Below, one piece after another: positions 16,094-23,684 of a DNA stretch of 34,844 bases (its first letter is position 1; each line of letters begins with the position of its first letter). Under the pieces are notes generated by a model. That model made no database searches, was not told where the DNA came from, and worked only from the letters and a program-made list of their open reading frames with translations. The DNA comes from JAPLDA01 sp043783155 (GTDB taxonomy: Bacteria; Bacteroidota; Bacteroidia; AKYH767-A; 2013-40CM-41-45), in the NCBI GenBank assembly GCA_043783155.1, contig JAYVZS010000053.1, positions 1 to 34,844 of the forward strand, in the 5' to 3' direction. The position numbers and the translations under genes are program-made.

Positions 16094-16124
16094 CAAAGGT
16101 AAAAATCTTTTTCAGAATGACAAA
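16094..16124 (-). promoter_or_regulatory. rpmH promoter
   Basis: On the minus strand TTTG (16121-16124), a 19-base spacer, then TACCTTTG (16094-16101): an exact TTTG/TAnnTTTG Bacteroidota promoter, giving a leader of roughly 40 bases before the rpmH ATG. Confidence 0.8.
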
Positions 16125-16233
16125 TATCATCTTAATTAAGTCAATGTTTTCCAAAAGTCCGGTACTGATTTCATCAATTTACAAATCAATAACTTGAATC
16201 AATATTTCGGATGGAAATATCCTGATTTTACCC

Positions 16234-16317
16234 CCCCAACTTCCAATTTTTCACCTCTAATTTCCAACTTCCAACTTCGAGCATCCTTTTTCCGATTTCT
16301 ATTTACTAATTTCACCC
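16234..16317. repeat. Heptamer array, word TTCCAAC
   Basis: Twelve consecutive 7-base units can be read in phase, including two identical TTCCAAC at 16262-16275 and variants such as TTCCAAT, CTCTAAT and TTCCGAT. The array ends 18 bases before the aminotransferase start codon, so it lies in or next to its leader. Confidence 0.88.
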
Positions 16318-16335
16318 TCTCAAAATCCTACTACT

Positions 16336-17424
16336 ATGGAATTCAAAAAACTTTTTATACCAGGACCAACGATGGTTCACAAAGATGTACTGGCTCAAAT
16401 GGCGCTGCCAATGATCGGACATCGCAGCAAAGACGCGTCAGAACTGCAACACAGAATATCCGATAAAATGCGGGCACTGATGTATACCTCAGGAAAAATT
16501 GTACTCAGCACTTCTTCGGGCACAGGATTGATGGAAGGTGCTATCCGTAACGCCACTGCCAAACGCGCCATCGTTTTCTCTATCGGTGCATTCGGAGACC
16601 GCTGGCATGAACTTGCTAAATTTAACGGAATCGAATCAGACATTCACCGTGAAGAAGACGGGCAGCCGACCATGCCTGAAACCGTCGACAAATATTTGAA
16701 GACAGGAAAATATGATGTGGTTACGATCACACACAATGAAACATCGGTGGGAATCATGAACCCGATCGAAGGAATCGCGGAAGTGATCAGAAAATATCCT
16801 GATATAGTGTGGCTGGTGGATTGCGTCAGTTCGCTCGCCGGAGCCAAAGTTGAAGTGGATAAACTCGGAATTGATATCTGCATCACGTCTTCCCAAAAGG
16901 CGCTGGCATTACCTCCGGGACTTGCCATCGCTTCGATCTCAAAAAAAGCGGAAGAGCGTTTTGAAAAAGTCGGCAACCGCGGCTATTATCTTGATCTCAA
17001 AAATCTCATCAAGTACGTTGATAAAAAAGATTATCAATACTCTTCTACTCCATCGTTGTCACACATGTACGCCCTCGATTTTCAATTAGACAGAATTGTG
17101 AAAGAAGGATTCGAAGCCCGCTTCACACGTCACATGGAAATGGCTGAGTTCATGATTGAATGGGCAACAAAAAATTTCAAAGTGTTCTGTCGCCCGGGTT
17201 TTGAATCTCTGACAGTGACATGTATTGAGAATACAAAAAATATCAACGTAGGTGATTTGAATAAAGAACTTGGTAAACGCGGCATGCAAATCTCGAACGG
17301 TTACGGAAATTTAAAAGATAAAACATTCCGCATCGCTCACATGGGCGAACTGGTGATGGATGATATGATTGAAGTGACTTCAGCCATTGAAGATATTCTG
17401 AAATTAAAAGAAGTACATGCATAA
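16336..17424 (+). CDS. Class V aminotransferase (AGXT-like), probable phosphoserine aminotransferase
   Basis: A 362-residue PLP enzyme of the small-chain alanine/serine-glyoxylate aminotransferase branch. It starts with FIPGPTMVHKDVL and GHRSKDASEL, has Asp162 in VDCVSS and the PLP lysine Lys188 in ITSSQKALALPPG. Followed by serA and DUF1015, its most likely job is step two of serine synthesis (3-phosphohydroxypyruvate plus glutamate to O-phosphoserine), done elsewhere by SerC. The sequence is AGXT-like rather than classical SerC, so no symbol is given. The function is inferred from context; glyoxylate transamination remains possible. The ATG at 16336 is placed correctly before the conserved PGP motif. 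A heptamer array occupies its leader and another follows its stop. Confidence 0.83.
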   Translation: MEFKKLFIPGPTMVHKDVLAQMALPMIGHRSKDASELQHRISDKMRALMYTSGKIVLSTSSGTGLMEGAIRNATAKRAIVFSIGAFGDRWHELAKFNGIESDIHREEDGQPTMPETVDKYLKTGKYDVVTITHNETSVGIMNPIEGIAEVIRKYPDIVWLVDCVSSLAGAKVEVDKLGIDICITSSQKALALPPGLAIASISKKAEERFEKVGNRGYYLDLKNLIKYVDKKDYQYSSTPSLSHMYALDFQLDRIVKEGFEARFTRHMEMAEFMIEWATKNFKVFCRPGFESLTVTCIENTKNINVGDLNKELGKRGMQISNGYGNLKDKTFRIAHMGELVMDDMIEVTSAIEDILKLKEVHA

Positions 17425-17425
17425 A

Positions 17426-17629
17426 ACTGTTTACGGTTTACTTTCACCAACGTAAAAAGCAAACTTGTAAACGGAATACTATAATAAAGAAATTACAGGC
17501 TTAAATTGGTCTACTTGTTTCCGGTTTACTCCGCTTCGACGTAAACTTGTAAACTATAAACTACAGCAAAGATATTTTTTGTTTACCGTTTACTCAGCGC
17601 TGAATAAACTGTAAACCATAAACACACAC
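17426..17629. repeat. Heptamer-rich inverted region, words GTTTACG / GTAAAC
   Basis: The whole 207-base gap between the aminotransferase and serA is made of short words such as GTTTACC, GTTTACT and TAAACTA in 7-base steps, interspersed with their complements (TGTAAAC, CTGTAAA). An uninterrupted run from 17581 to 17629 reaches two bases before the serA ATG. The region can fold several ways. No promoter consensus stood out. Confidence 0.75.
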
Positions 17630-17631
17630 GT

Positions 17632-18606
17632 ATGATAAAAATTCTCGCCAACGATGGCATTGATTCTGCTGGAAAAAAAATCCTCCTGGATGCCGGCTTT
17701 GAAGTGATCTCTGAAAAAATTCCGCAGGAAAAACTCGCTTCATCACTCAACGATTTCGACGCGATATTTGTTCGCAGCGCTACGAAGGTGACGCAGGAAA
17801 TCATTGAAGCGAATTCCGGTCTCCGTTTAATCGGAAGAGCCGGTGTAGGGATGGACAACATCGACATTGAATTCGCCAAACACAAAGGCATTAAGATCAT
17901 CAATACACCTGAAGCCAGTTCACAATCAGTTGGAGAACTGGTATTCGCTCATCTTTTTACCATGGCGAGAATGCTTCACGACTCCAACCGTGCGATGCCC
18001 GGATGCGATACGAAAGAAAAATTTGAAGCGCTGAAGAAAAAATATTCTTCAGGAATTGAGCTTCGCGGAAAAACATTGGGCATAATCGGCTTTGGAAAAA
18101 TCGGCCAGGCCACCGCACGCATCGCGCTTGGTCTCGGCATGAACGTGATGCCTTTCAAACTGCATGCTCAGGATGTTAAAATCGAGTTTGACTTTTTCAG
18201 AACATACAGCGATGCTAAAATGATGATTACGATGAAATGCGTTCCGTTCGAAAAACTATTGAGCGAAAGTGATTTCATTACGCTTCATGTTCCGTTTCCG
18301 AAGGGAGCTGTTCCGGTCATTACGAAAAAAGAATTTGACCTGATGAAAGAAGGTGTTGGCATTGTGAATGCCTCAAGAGGCGGAGTGATTGTTGAAGATG
18401 ATTTGCTCGATGCTCTTCAATCAGGAAAAGTTTCAAATGCGGCATTGGATGTTTTCAAAGACGAACCGTTGGTGAGAAAAGAATTGAGAGAGCACCCAAA
18501 TGTTTCTTTGTCACCCCACATCGGAGGATCCACAAAAGAAGCACAGGAAAGAATCGGAATTGAACTGGCTACGAAGGTGGTTCAGTATTTTATCGGGAGC
18601 AATTAG
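17632..18606 (+). CDS. serA: D-3-phosphoglycerate dehydrogenase, short form
   Basis: A 324-residue D-isomer 2-hydroxyacid dehydrogenase. The nucleotide-binding motif is GIIGFGKIG (Gly153, Gly155, Gly158). Catalytic residues are Arg249 in NASRGG, Glu278 in DEPLV and His296 in LSPHIGGST. It oxidises 3-phosphoglycerate to 3-phosphohydroxypyruvate, the first step of serine synthesis, in the cytoplasm. It ends soon after the catalytic domain and has no ACT or other regulatory domain, so feedback control by serine through an ACT domain is unlikely. A stretch of about 25 residues (HAQDVKIEFDFFRTYSDAKM) looks like a small insertion in the Rossmann region. The aminotransferase upstream and DUF1015 downstream support the serine role over other hydroxyacid dehydrogenases. 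Confidence 0.87.
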   Translation: MIKILANDGIDSAGKKILLDAGFEVISEKIPQEKLASSLNDFDAIFVRSATKVTQEIIEANSGLRLIGRAGVGMDNIDIEFAKHKGIKIINTPEASSQSVGELVFAHLFTMARMLHDSNRAMPGCDTKEKFEALKKKYSSGIELRGKTLGIIGFGKIGQATARIALGLGMNVMPFKLHAQDVKIEFDFFRTYSDAKMMITMKCVPFEKLLSESDFITLHVPFPKGAVPVITKKEFDLMKEGVGIVNASRGGVIVEDDLLDALQSGKVSNAALDVFKDEPLVRKELREHPNVSLSPHIGGSTKEAQERIGIELATKVVQYFIGSN

Positions 18607-18607
18607 T

Positions 18608-18642
18608 AGTTCGGGGTATTTAGTTCGGAGTTCGGAGACACG
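18608..18642. repeat. Heptamer array, word AGTTCGG (left arm of the second four-helix-bundle gene)
   Basis: Five 7-base units, three of them exactly AGTTCGG, starting one base after the serA stop codon. The reverse complement of the word appears in the array at 19108-19158 on the other side of the four-helix-bundle remnant. Confidence 0.9.
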
Positions 18643-18707
18643 TTCTATTTTGAAGTGTCATAACAAGAGTTTGATTCTTTTATTTGAAATCACTTATTAT
18701 ATTTTTT

Positions 18708-19075
18708 ATGAATGATAATGACTTAAAATTTAACTTTGAAGAGTTGTTGGTGTATCAAAAATCATTAAACTTTATTGATTACGCTTACGACATAAAAAGA
18801 AAATTTCCGAAAGAAGAAACCTTCAGACTGACTTCGCAATTCATCAGAGCAGCAAATTCTATTGCCCTGAATATTGCAGATGGCTCTGGCGGAACAAAAG
18901 CTGAATTCCACAACTTCTTAAGAATTTCAAAAAGATAACAAGAGAATGCGTTGTTTGTATTACTATTGCAACAAGGCAAAAGTACATTGATAGCGAAACA
19001 GAATTGGCCGCCAGAAAATTCGCAACGGAAATCTCAAAAATGTTAAACGGTTTAATCAAATCCATTGACCAATAA
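18708..19075 (+). pseudogene. Frameshifted four-helix bundle protein (23S IVP / Avd-like)
   Basis: From the ATG at 18708 the first frame gives FNFEELLVYQKSLNFIDYAY, FRLTSQFIRAANSIALNIAD and KAEFHNFLRISK, then stops at 18936-18938. A different frame directly downstream continues with the expected family sequence (RECVVCITIATRQKYIDSE, then ARKFATEISKMLNGLIKSID) to a stop at 19073-19075. Adding one base to the five-A run at 18929-18933 would restore a protein of about 122 residues. It is therefore a recently broken gene, a sequencing or assembly error in a homopolymer, or possibly a slippage site. Like the copy at 10984-11334 it lies between complementary heptamer arrays. It separates serA from DUF1015, so it looks like an insertion into a serine operon. 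Confidence 0.85.
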
Positions 19076-19107
19076 ATACAAATGCTCTGATGAATAACCG
19101 CTGGCAG

Positions 19108-19158
19108 TTTCTCCGAACTCATAACTCCCAACTTCTCCGAACTAAAAACTCCTAACTC
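19108..19158. repeat. Heptamer array, complement of AGTTCGG (right arm)
   Basis: Units such as TAACTCC and TCCTAAC recur in 7-base steps with one 3-base phase jump. CCGAACT is the reverse complement of the left-arm word AGTTCGG. The array ends two bases before the DUF1015 start codon. Confidence 0.88.
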
Positions 19159-19160
19159 TT

Positions 19161-20405
19161 ATGGCTATATTAAAACCCTTCAAAGGCATCCGTCCTGCCA
19201 AAGACAAAGTAAAGTTAGTCGCGTCAAAACCTTATGATGTATTGAATGAAAAGGAAGCGCGCATAGAAGCCGGCAACAACACGCTATCTTTTTATCATGT
19301 GATTAAACCGGAGATTGATTTCCCGGATGAGTTTGATCATTACGCTCCCGAGATTTATAAAAAAGGAAAAGAGAATTTCGACAAATTGGTTCACGATGGC
19401 GTTTTGTTTACCGATGAAAAAGATTGTCTTTACATCTATGCGCAAACCATGAACGGACGCAGACAATACGGAATTGTTGGCTGCGCTTCTGTAGATGATT
19501 ACCTGAACGGCATTATCAAAAAGCATGAACTCACCCGGCCTGATAAAGAAGAAGACAGAAAAAATCACATCCGGTACAGCAGCTTAAACTACGAACCGGT
19601 TTTCTTTGCTTATCCGAATGTTCCTGGGCTGGATGCGATTGTGAGTGAAGTAGTGAAAGCAGCTCCCGAATACGATTTTGTTTCCGATGATGGAATCGGT
19701 CATACGTTCTGGGTAATCAAAGATGACTCCACAATCAAAAACATCACTGATCTTTTTTCAAAAGTAAAATATACTTACGTTGCTGACGGGCATCACCGCA
19801 CCGCAGCCGCAGCCCTTGTTGGAAAAGAAAGGCGTGATGCAAATCCAAACCACTCCGGCAAGGAAGAATATAATTTTTTTCTTGCCGTTCACTTTCCGGA
19901 TAACCAACTTGCCATCATGGATTATAACCGGGTGGTGAAAGACCTGAATGGTTTATCATCCGAAGATTTTTTAAAAAAACTCACTGATAATTTTGTTGTT
20001 GAAGAAAAAGGAAAAGCAATTTACAAACCCGGTAAGCTTCACAACTTCGGAATGTATCTCGATCACAAATGGTATTCACTCACGGCGAAACCAGGAACAT
20101 TTAATGACGCAGATCCTATCGGAGTACTCGATGTGACAATCCTTTCTGAACGCATCCTCTCCCCTGTACTTGACATCAAAGATTTAAGAATAGACAAGCG
20201 AATTGATTTTGTTGGCGGACTGCGCGGACTCGGGGAACTTGAAAAAAGAGTGAATACAGGTGAGATGAATGTCGCTTTTGCATTGTTTCCTGTTACCATG
20301 AAACAACTGATCGACATCGCTGACTCAGGCAAGATCATGCCTCCTAAAACCACGTGGTTCGAACCAAAACTCAGAAGCGGACTCGTCGTTCACAGTCTGG
20401 ATTAA
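19161..20405 (+). CDS. DUF1015 family protein linked to serine biosynthesis
   Basis: A full-length 414-residue DUF1015 protein. It starts with KPFKGIRPAKDKVKLVASKP and has the conserved KKHELTRPDKEEDR (about 120-133) and VADGHHRTAAA (Asp209-Gly-His-His-Arg213). The family is of unknown function but in Bacteroidota and others it sits beside serA and the phosphoserine aminotransferase, as here. The DGHHR motif recalls the GxxR nucleotide-binding motif of ParB/sulfiredoxin-like proteins, including ADP-dependent and ATP-dependent serine kinases (SerK, SbnI). A role in serine or phosphoserine metabolism is plausible but unproven. No signal peptide or membrane segment. The ATG at 19161 is clear. 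Confidence 0.88.
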   Translation: MAILKPFKGIRPAKDKVKLVASKPYDVLNEKEARIEAGNNTLSFYHVIKPEIDFPDEFDHYAPEIYKKGKENFDKLVHDGVLFTDEKDCLYIYAQTMNGRRQYGIVGCASVDDYLNGIIKKHELTRPDKEEDRKNHIRYSSLNYEPVFFAYPNVPGLDAIVSEVVKAAPEYDFVSDDGIGHTFWVIKDDSTIKNITDLFSKVKYTYVADGHHRTAAAALVGKERRDANPNHSGKEEYNFFLAVHFPDNQLAIMDYNRVVKDLNGLSSEDFLKKLTDNFVVEEKGKAIYKPGKLHNFGMYLDHKWYSLTAKPGTFNDADPIGVLDVTILSERILSPVLDIKDLRIDKRIDFVGGLRGLGELEKRVNTGEMNVAFALFPVTMKQLIDIADSGKIMPPKTTWFEPKLRSGLVVHSLD

Positions 20406-20505
20406 AGTTGAACAACGGTATTGTTTATTGGTTTTATTCATTCGTTTTTTATCTCAGAAGTTGTCAATACTTTTATTGAAAATTAACGCGATAAAAGTCG
20501 GAGAT

Positions 20506-20566
20506 TCCCTTAGTGTTTCTTAGTGTGCTTAGTGTGTCAGTGGTAAAGAAAAAATGACCACTGAGA
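20506..20566. repeat. Interspersed TTAGTG hairpin element, copy 1
   Basis: Three TTAGTG words at 9- to 10-base spacing lead into TCAGTGGT (20537-20544), a loop rich in A, and ACCACTGA (20557-20564), an 8-base perfect stem. Related copies lie at 24375-24432 and 32900-32945. It may act as a terminator for DUF1015 or as a mobile short repeat. Nothing else was seen in 20406-20681. Confidence 0.7.
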
Positions 20567-20681
20567 ACTATCAGCAACTATAAATTTCCTGAAATTATTT
20601 AAAACATTTTCTTAAAGTTTGTTAAATTCGTTTCGGTATTCCGATTAAAATTTACATTGCTCCATATTAAATCCTCAACCC

Positions 20682-22061
20682 ATGACTAAACACAAACTAT
20701 TTCTTTGTCTTTGCATCTCCGCTTTTCTTTTACAGAACGTAAAAGCCGACGACAGCAAACTGCCAGTTAACTTCTTCAAAAAAACACTGGGCAACGGACT
20801 CGAAGTACTGGTAATCGAAGACAACACAGTTCCTCTCGCTACCATTGAGATCTGTGTACGGAATGGAAGTTATACTGAATCGCCTGAATACAATGGCCTG
20901 TCGCATCTATACGAACACATGTTTTTCAAAGCGAACAAAGATTATCCTTCACAGGAAAAATTTTTAGATCGTTTGCATGAGTTGGGCATCTCTTTCAACG
21001 GAACCACCTCTAACGAACGGGTGAATTATTTCGTCACGCTTGGCACCTATAATCTTAAGCCGGGAATGGAGTTTATCAACTCAGCTGTGCGTTATCCTTT
21101 GTTCGACAAAGAAGAAATGAAAAAAGAAAATGTAGTGGTTGACGGAGAGTTTCAACGGAACGAATCGAACCCCGGCTTCTTTCTTTTCGATGAACTGAAT
21201 TACAAAATGTGGGGAGATCATTATTGCCGAAAGAACCCGATCGGCGATCATGCAATCATCCGCTCCGCTACCCCTGAGAAAATGAAAGTGATTCAGAATA
21301 AATTTTATTTCCCGAACAATTCATTGCTGTGCATTGCCGGAAATGTAAATCACGAGGAAGTTTTTGCAATGGCCGACCAGGTTTTCGGAAGTTGGCAGTC
21401 AACTGCAACCGATCCTTTCAAGAGGTGGCCGGTTCCTGAATTCGATCACATGGTCGGACAAAATAATTTTATGGTAGTGAATGAAAACGCGAAAGCTCCT
21501 CTCCTTGCCGCCGGTATGTTTGGCCCTGACACCAGGAATGATGTGAAGTCTACTTACGCTGCCGATGTTTTCTCTTTTATATTAAGCGAGACGACCGCTC
21601 CATTGCAGAAATCACTTATAGAAAGCGGACTTGCTTTCAATGTGGGCTTGAATTACCAGACGTGTAAGTATGCGGGGCCGATCACATTGTTCATGGTGCC
21701 GAATCCAGCGAAAGTGAAAGAAGCAGTAAAAGTATTGAAGCAGCAAATGAGTAAATGGGACAGTGATGATTACTTTACGGATGAACAATTAAATACGGCG
21801 AAGAATCAATTGGCGATAACAGATGCGTACGGCAAAGAAAAAGCATCCGACTACATCCATACTATTACTTATTGGTGGGCTTCCTCGGATATTAATTACT
21901 ACGTCAACTACATTGACAACGTAAAAAAAGTGACGCGACAAGACATCAAAGATTACGTTCGGAAATACATCAGGAATCAGCCGTCGGCGTGGGGATTACT
22001 GACCAACGAGAGCATGCGTGATAATTTGAAATTAGACACAAGTATTTTTGATCAAAACTGA
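20682..22061 (+). CDS. M16 family zinc metallopeptidase, active subunit
   Basis: A 459-residue exported peptidase. Residues 1-22 form a signal peptide (LFLCLCISAFLLQNVKA). The inverted zinc motif HxxEH is intact as His75-Leu-Tyr-Glu78-His79, and Glu156 in VVVDGEFQRNES is a suitable third ligand. The second M16 domain follows (KAPLLAAGMFG and onward) and the length equals one half of a pitrilysin-type protease. The following gene encodes an M16 protein without zinc ligands, so the two probably form an active/inactive heterodimer in the periplasm that degrades peptides. The start at 20682 gives the signal peptide directly. Confidence 0.92.
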   Translation: MTKHKLFLCLCISAFLLQNVKADDSKLPVNFFKKTLGNGLEVLVIEDNTVPLATIEICVRNGSYTESPEYNGLSHLYEHMFFKANKDYPSQEKFLDRLHELGISFNGTTSNERVNYFVTLGTYNLKPGMEFINSAVRYPLFDKEEMKKENVVVDGEFQRNESNPGFFLFDELNYKMWGDHYCRKNPIGDHAIIRSATPEKMKVIQNKFYFPNNSLLCIAGNVNHEEVFAMADQVFGSWQSTATDPFKRWPVPEFDHMVGQNNFMVVNENAKAPLLAAGMFGPDTRNDVKSTYAADVFSFILSETTAPLQKSLIESGLAFNVGLNYQTCKYAGPITLFMVPNPAKVKEAVKVLKQQMSKWDSDDYFTDEQLNTAKNQLAITDAYGKEKASDYIHTITYWWASSDINYYVNYIDNVKKVTRQDIKDYVRKYIRNQPSAWGLLTNESMRDNLKLDTSIFDQN

Positions 22062-22086
22062 TTCATCTCCTATAAAAAAAGAACCC

Positions 22087-23430
22087 ATGAAAAATATCAG
22101 AAACATTTTACTCATTCTATTTTTGTTTAGCTGTTCGATGCATGCATCGGCACAGGATGAAATAATAAAAAAACACCCGGTCAAAAAACAGGATCTGGGA
22201 GTGAAAGAATTAATGCTTGACGGAATGAAAGTGATTTACAAACCGTCAACGAAAGACATCATCAGCGTATCGATGTTCATAAAAGGAGGAACCGCTAACT
22301 ATCCTAAAGACCAGGAAGGAATTGAGAAACTAACGATGAGTGTTCTCGCTGAATCCGGTTCACAAAAATATCCGCATGATTCGTATCACTCATTACTTGA
22401 ATCGTATGGAACGAATATCGGCGCGCAGACAGGTGAAGATGCCAGCCAGGTAACGATGACATGTCTGAAAAATAAATGGAATGAGTCGTGGGATATTTTT
22501 GCCGACCTCGTGATGCACCCGATGTTTGATGAGAACACATTTAACAATAAAAAGGAAGAAGCGTTGAATGATATCAAACAAAATGAAAGTGATCCGGATT
22601 CACATCTCGGGAACATGATGTACAACAGTATTTTCAGCGGCACCAATTACAACAAGCTGATCGAAGGAACAGAGACATCGATAAAAGCCATGACGCAAAA
22701 TGGATTGAAAATTTATTATTCAAACCTGATCCGTAAAAACAAAGCGTATATCGTTGTGGTCGGGAATGTTTCTGAAGCTGATCTGAAAACAAAAATCAGT
22801 ATGTTGAAAGGAATACCGCTGGGAATCGCCCCCACAGCGCTCACAGACAAACATCCTGATTTTTCAAAATCAAGTTTATACAAAGAAGAACGGAAACTGG
22901 CAACCAATTACATCCAGGGAACGATGGACGCTCCATCGCCGGGCACTCCTGATTATGTCGCGATGAAAATCGCCGTGCAGCTTTTAAGCGAACGGTTGTT
23001 TGTTGAGATCAGGACAAAACGAAATTTGTCTTATGCGCCTTATGCATACCTCGCCGGACTTAAAACTTCGTACGCCAACATGTATGTATCCACAACCGAT
23101 CCGGTAAAATCGGTTCAGGTGATGATCGATGAAGTGAAGAAACTTCGCAAAGAAGGTTTCAACGAAAAGGAACTGGTGAATAAGAAAGAAGGATACCTGA
23201 CGACATATTACATGAATCTTGAAACCAACGCCGCACTCGCGGGAACACTTGGTAACAATGAAAACCTGAGTACGTGGAAGAACTCGTTGAAAGTTCTGGA
23301 TGATGTTCAGAAACTGACAGTGGATGATATCAACAAGGCGTTCAAAAAATATTCGAATGCGATTCGATGGGTGTATCTTGGTGATACCACGCTTGCGGAT
23401 GAAAAATTATTTAATCAGCCGTTGGATTAG
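22087..23430 (+). CDS. M16 family peptidase-like protein, non-catalytic partner
   Basis: The ATG at 22087 is chosen over an upstream TTG at 22048 because it opens a clean signal peptide (NILLILFLFSCSMHASAQ); the product is 447 residues. The M16 fold is recognisable, but where HxxEH should be the sequence reads GIEKLTMSVLAESGS, with no zinc ligands. The C-terminal half keeps ERLFVEIRTKRNLSYAPYAY, the region that in M16 partners supplies Arg and Tyr to the active site of the other subunit. It starts 25 bases after the catalytic gene, clearly the same operon. An array of 7-base repeats begins at its stop codon. Confidence 0.9.
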   Translation: MKNIRNILLILFLFSCSMHASAQDEIIKKHPVKKQDLGVKELMLDGMKVIYKPSTKDIISVSMFIKGGTANYPKDQEGIEKLTMSVLAESGSQKYPHDSYHSLLESYGTNIGAQTGEDASQVTMTCLKNKWNESWDIFADLVMHPMFDENTFNNKKEEALNDIKQNESDPDSHLGNMMYNSIFSGTNYNKLIEGTETSIKAMTQNGLKIYYSNLIRKNKAYIVVVGNVSEADLKTKISMLKGIPLGIAPTALTDKHPDFSKSSLYKEERKLATNYIQGTMDAPSPGTPDYVAMKIAVQLLSERLFVEIRTKRNLSYAPYAYLAGLKTSYANMYVSTTDPVKSVQVMIDEVKKLRKEGFNEKELVNKKEGYLTTYYMNLETNAALAGTLGNNENLSTWKNSLKVLDDVQKLTVDDINKAFKKYSNAIRWVYLGDTTLADEKLFNQPLD

Positions 23431-23461
23431 TTCTTAGTTCTTAGTTATTGGTTGTTAGTTC
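23427..23461. repeat. Heptamer array, word TTAGTTC, starting at the stop codon
   Basis: Five 7-base units (three exactly TTAGTTC) begin at 23427, so the first unit contains the TAG stop (23428-23430) of the M16 partner gene. The array must have grown from, or replaced, the very end of the coding sequence. Confidence 0.9.
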
Positions 23462-23610
23462 CCGGATACAGCGCAAAAAATAGTTGCCAGATTTTCTTTT
23501 GACTGACTATTTCACCCTGATTGCAAAGGGAATATAATTTGAAACTGATCTCAGCGTACTCTGCTCCTCTGCGCCCTCTGCGTGAAACAAGATAAAGCAG
23601 AATCTATTCT

Positions 23611-23650
23611 AAAGTCCCGTCCCGCAGTATTGCGGGACGGGACTTTTTTT
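23611..23650 (+). terminator. Strong intrinsic terminator before yggS
   Basis: A perfect 16-base stem (AAAGTCCCGTCCCGCA at 23611-23626 with 23631-23646), a 4-base loop GTAT and a run of seven T. It closes the M16 unit and isolates yggS. Between it and the heptamer array the gap also holds CTCTGCG-type short words. Confidence 0.95.
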
Positions 23651-23684
23651 ATTGTTTGATTGCCAAATACTACTTTTACCGACA

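Noticed and set aside
10984..19075. Diversity-generating retroelement (Avd-like proteins)
   Set aside because: No reverse transcriptase frame and no template/variable repeat pair was found; the four-helix-bundle genes stand alone.
18708..19075. Programmed frameshift in the second four-helix-bundle gene
   Set aside because: The A run is a plausible slippage point, but there is no other stimulatory signal I can see, and a decayed gene or homopolymer error is simpler.
20682..23430. A single split M16 protease gene
   Set aside because: Each half has its own signal peptide and its own full M16 fold, so these are two subunits, not a broken gene.
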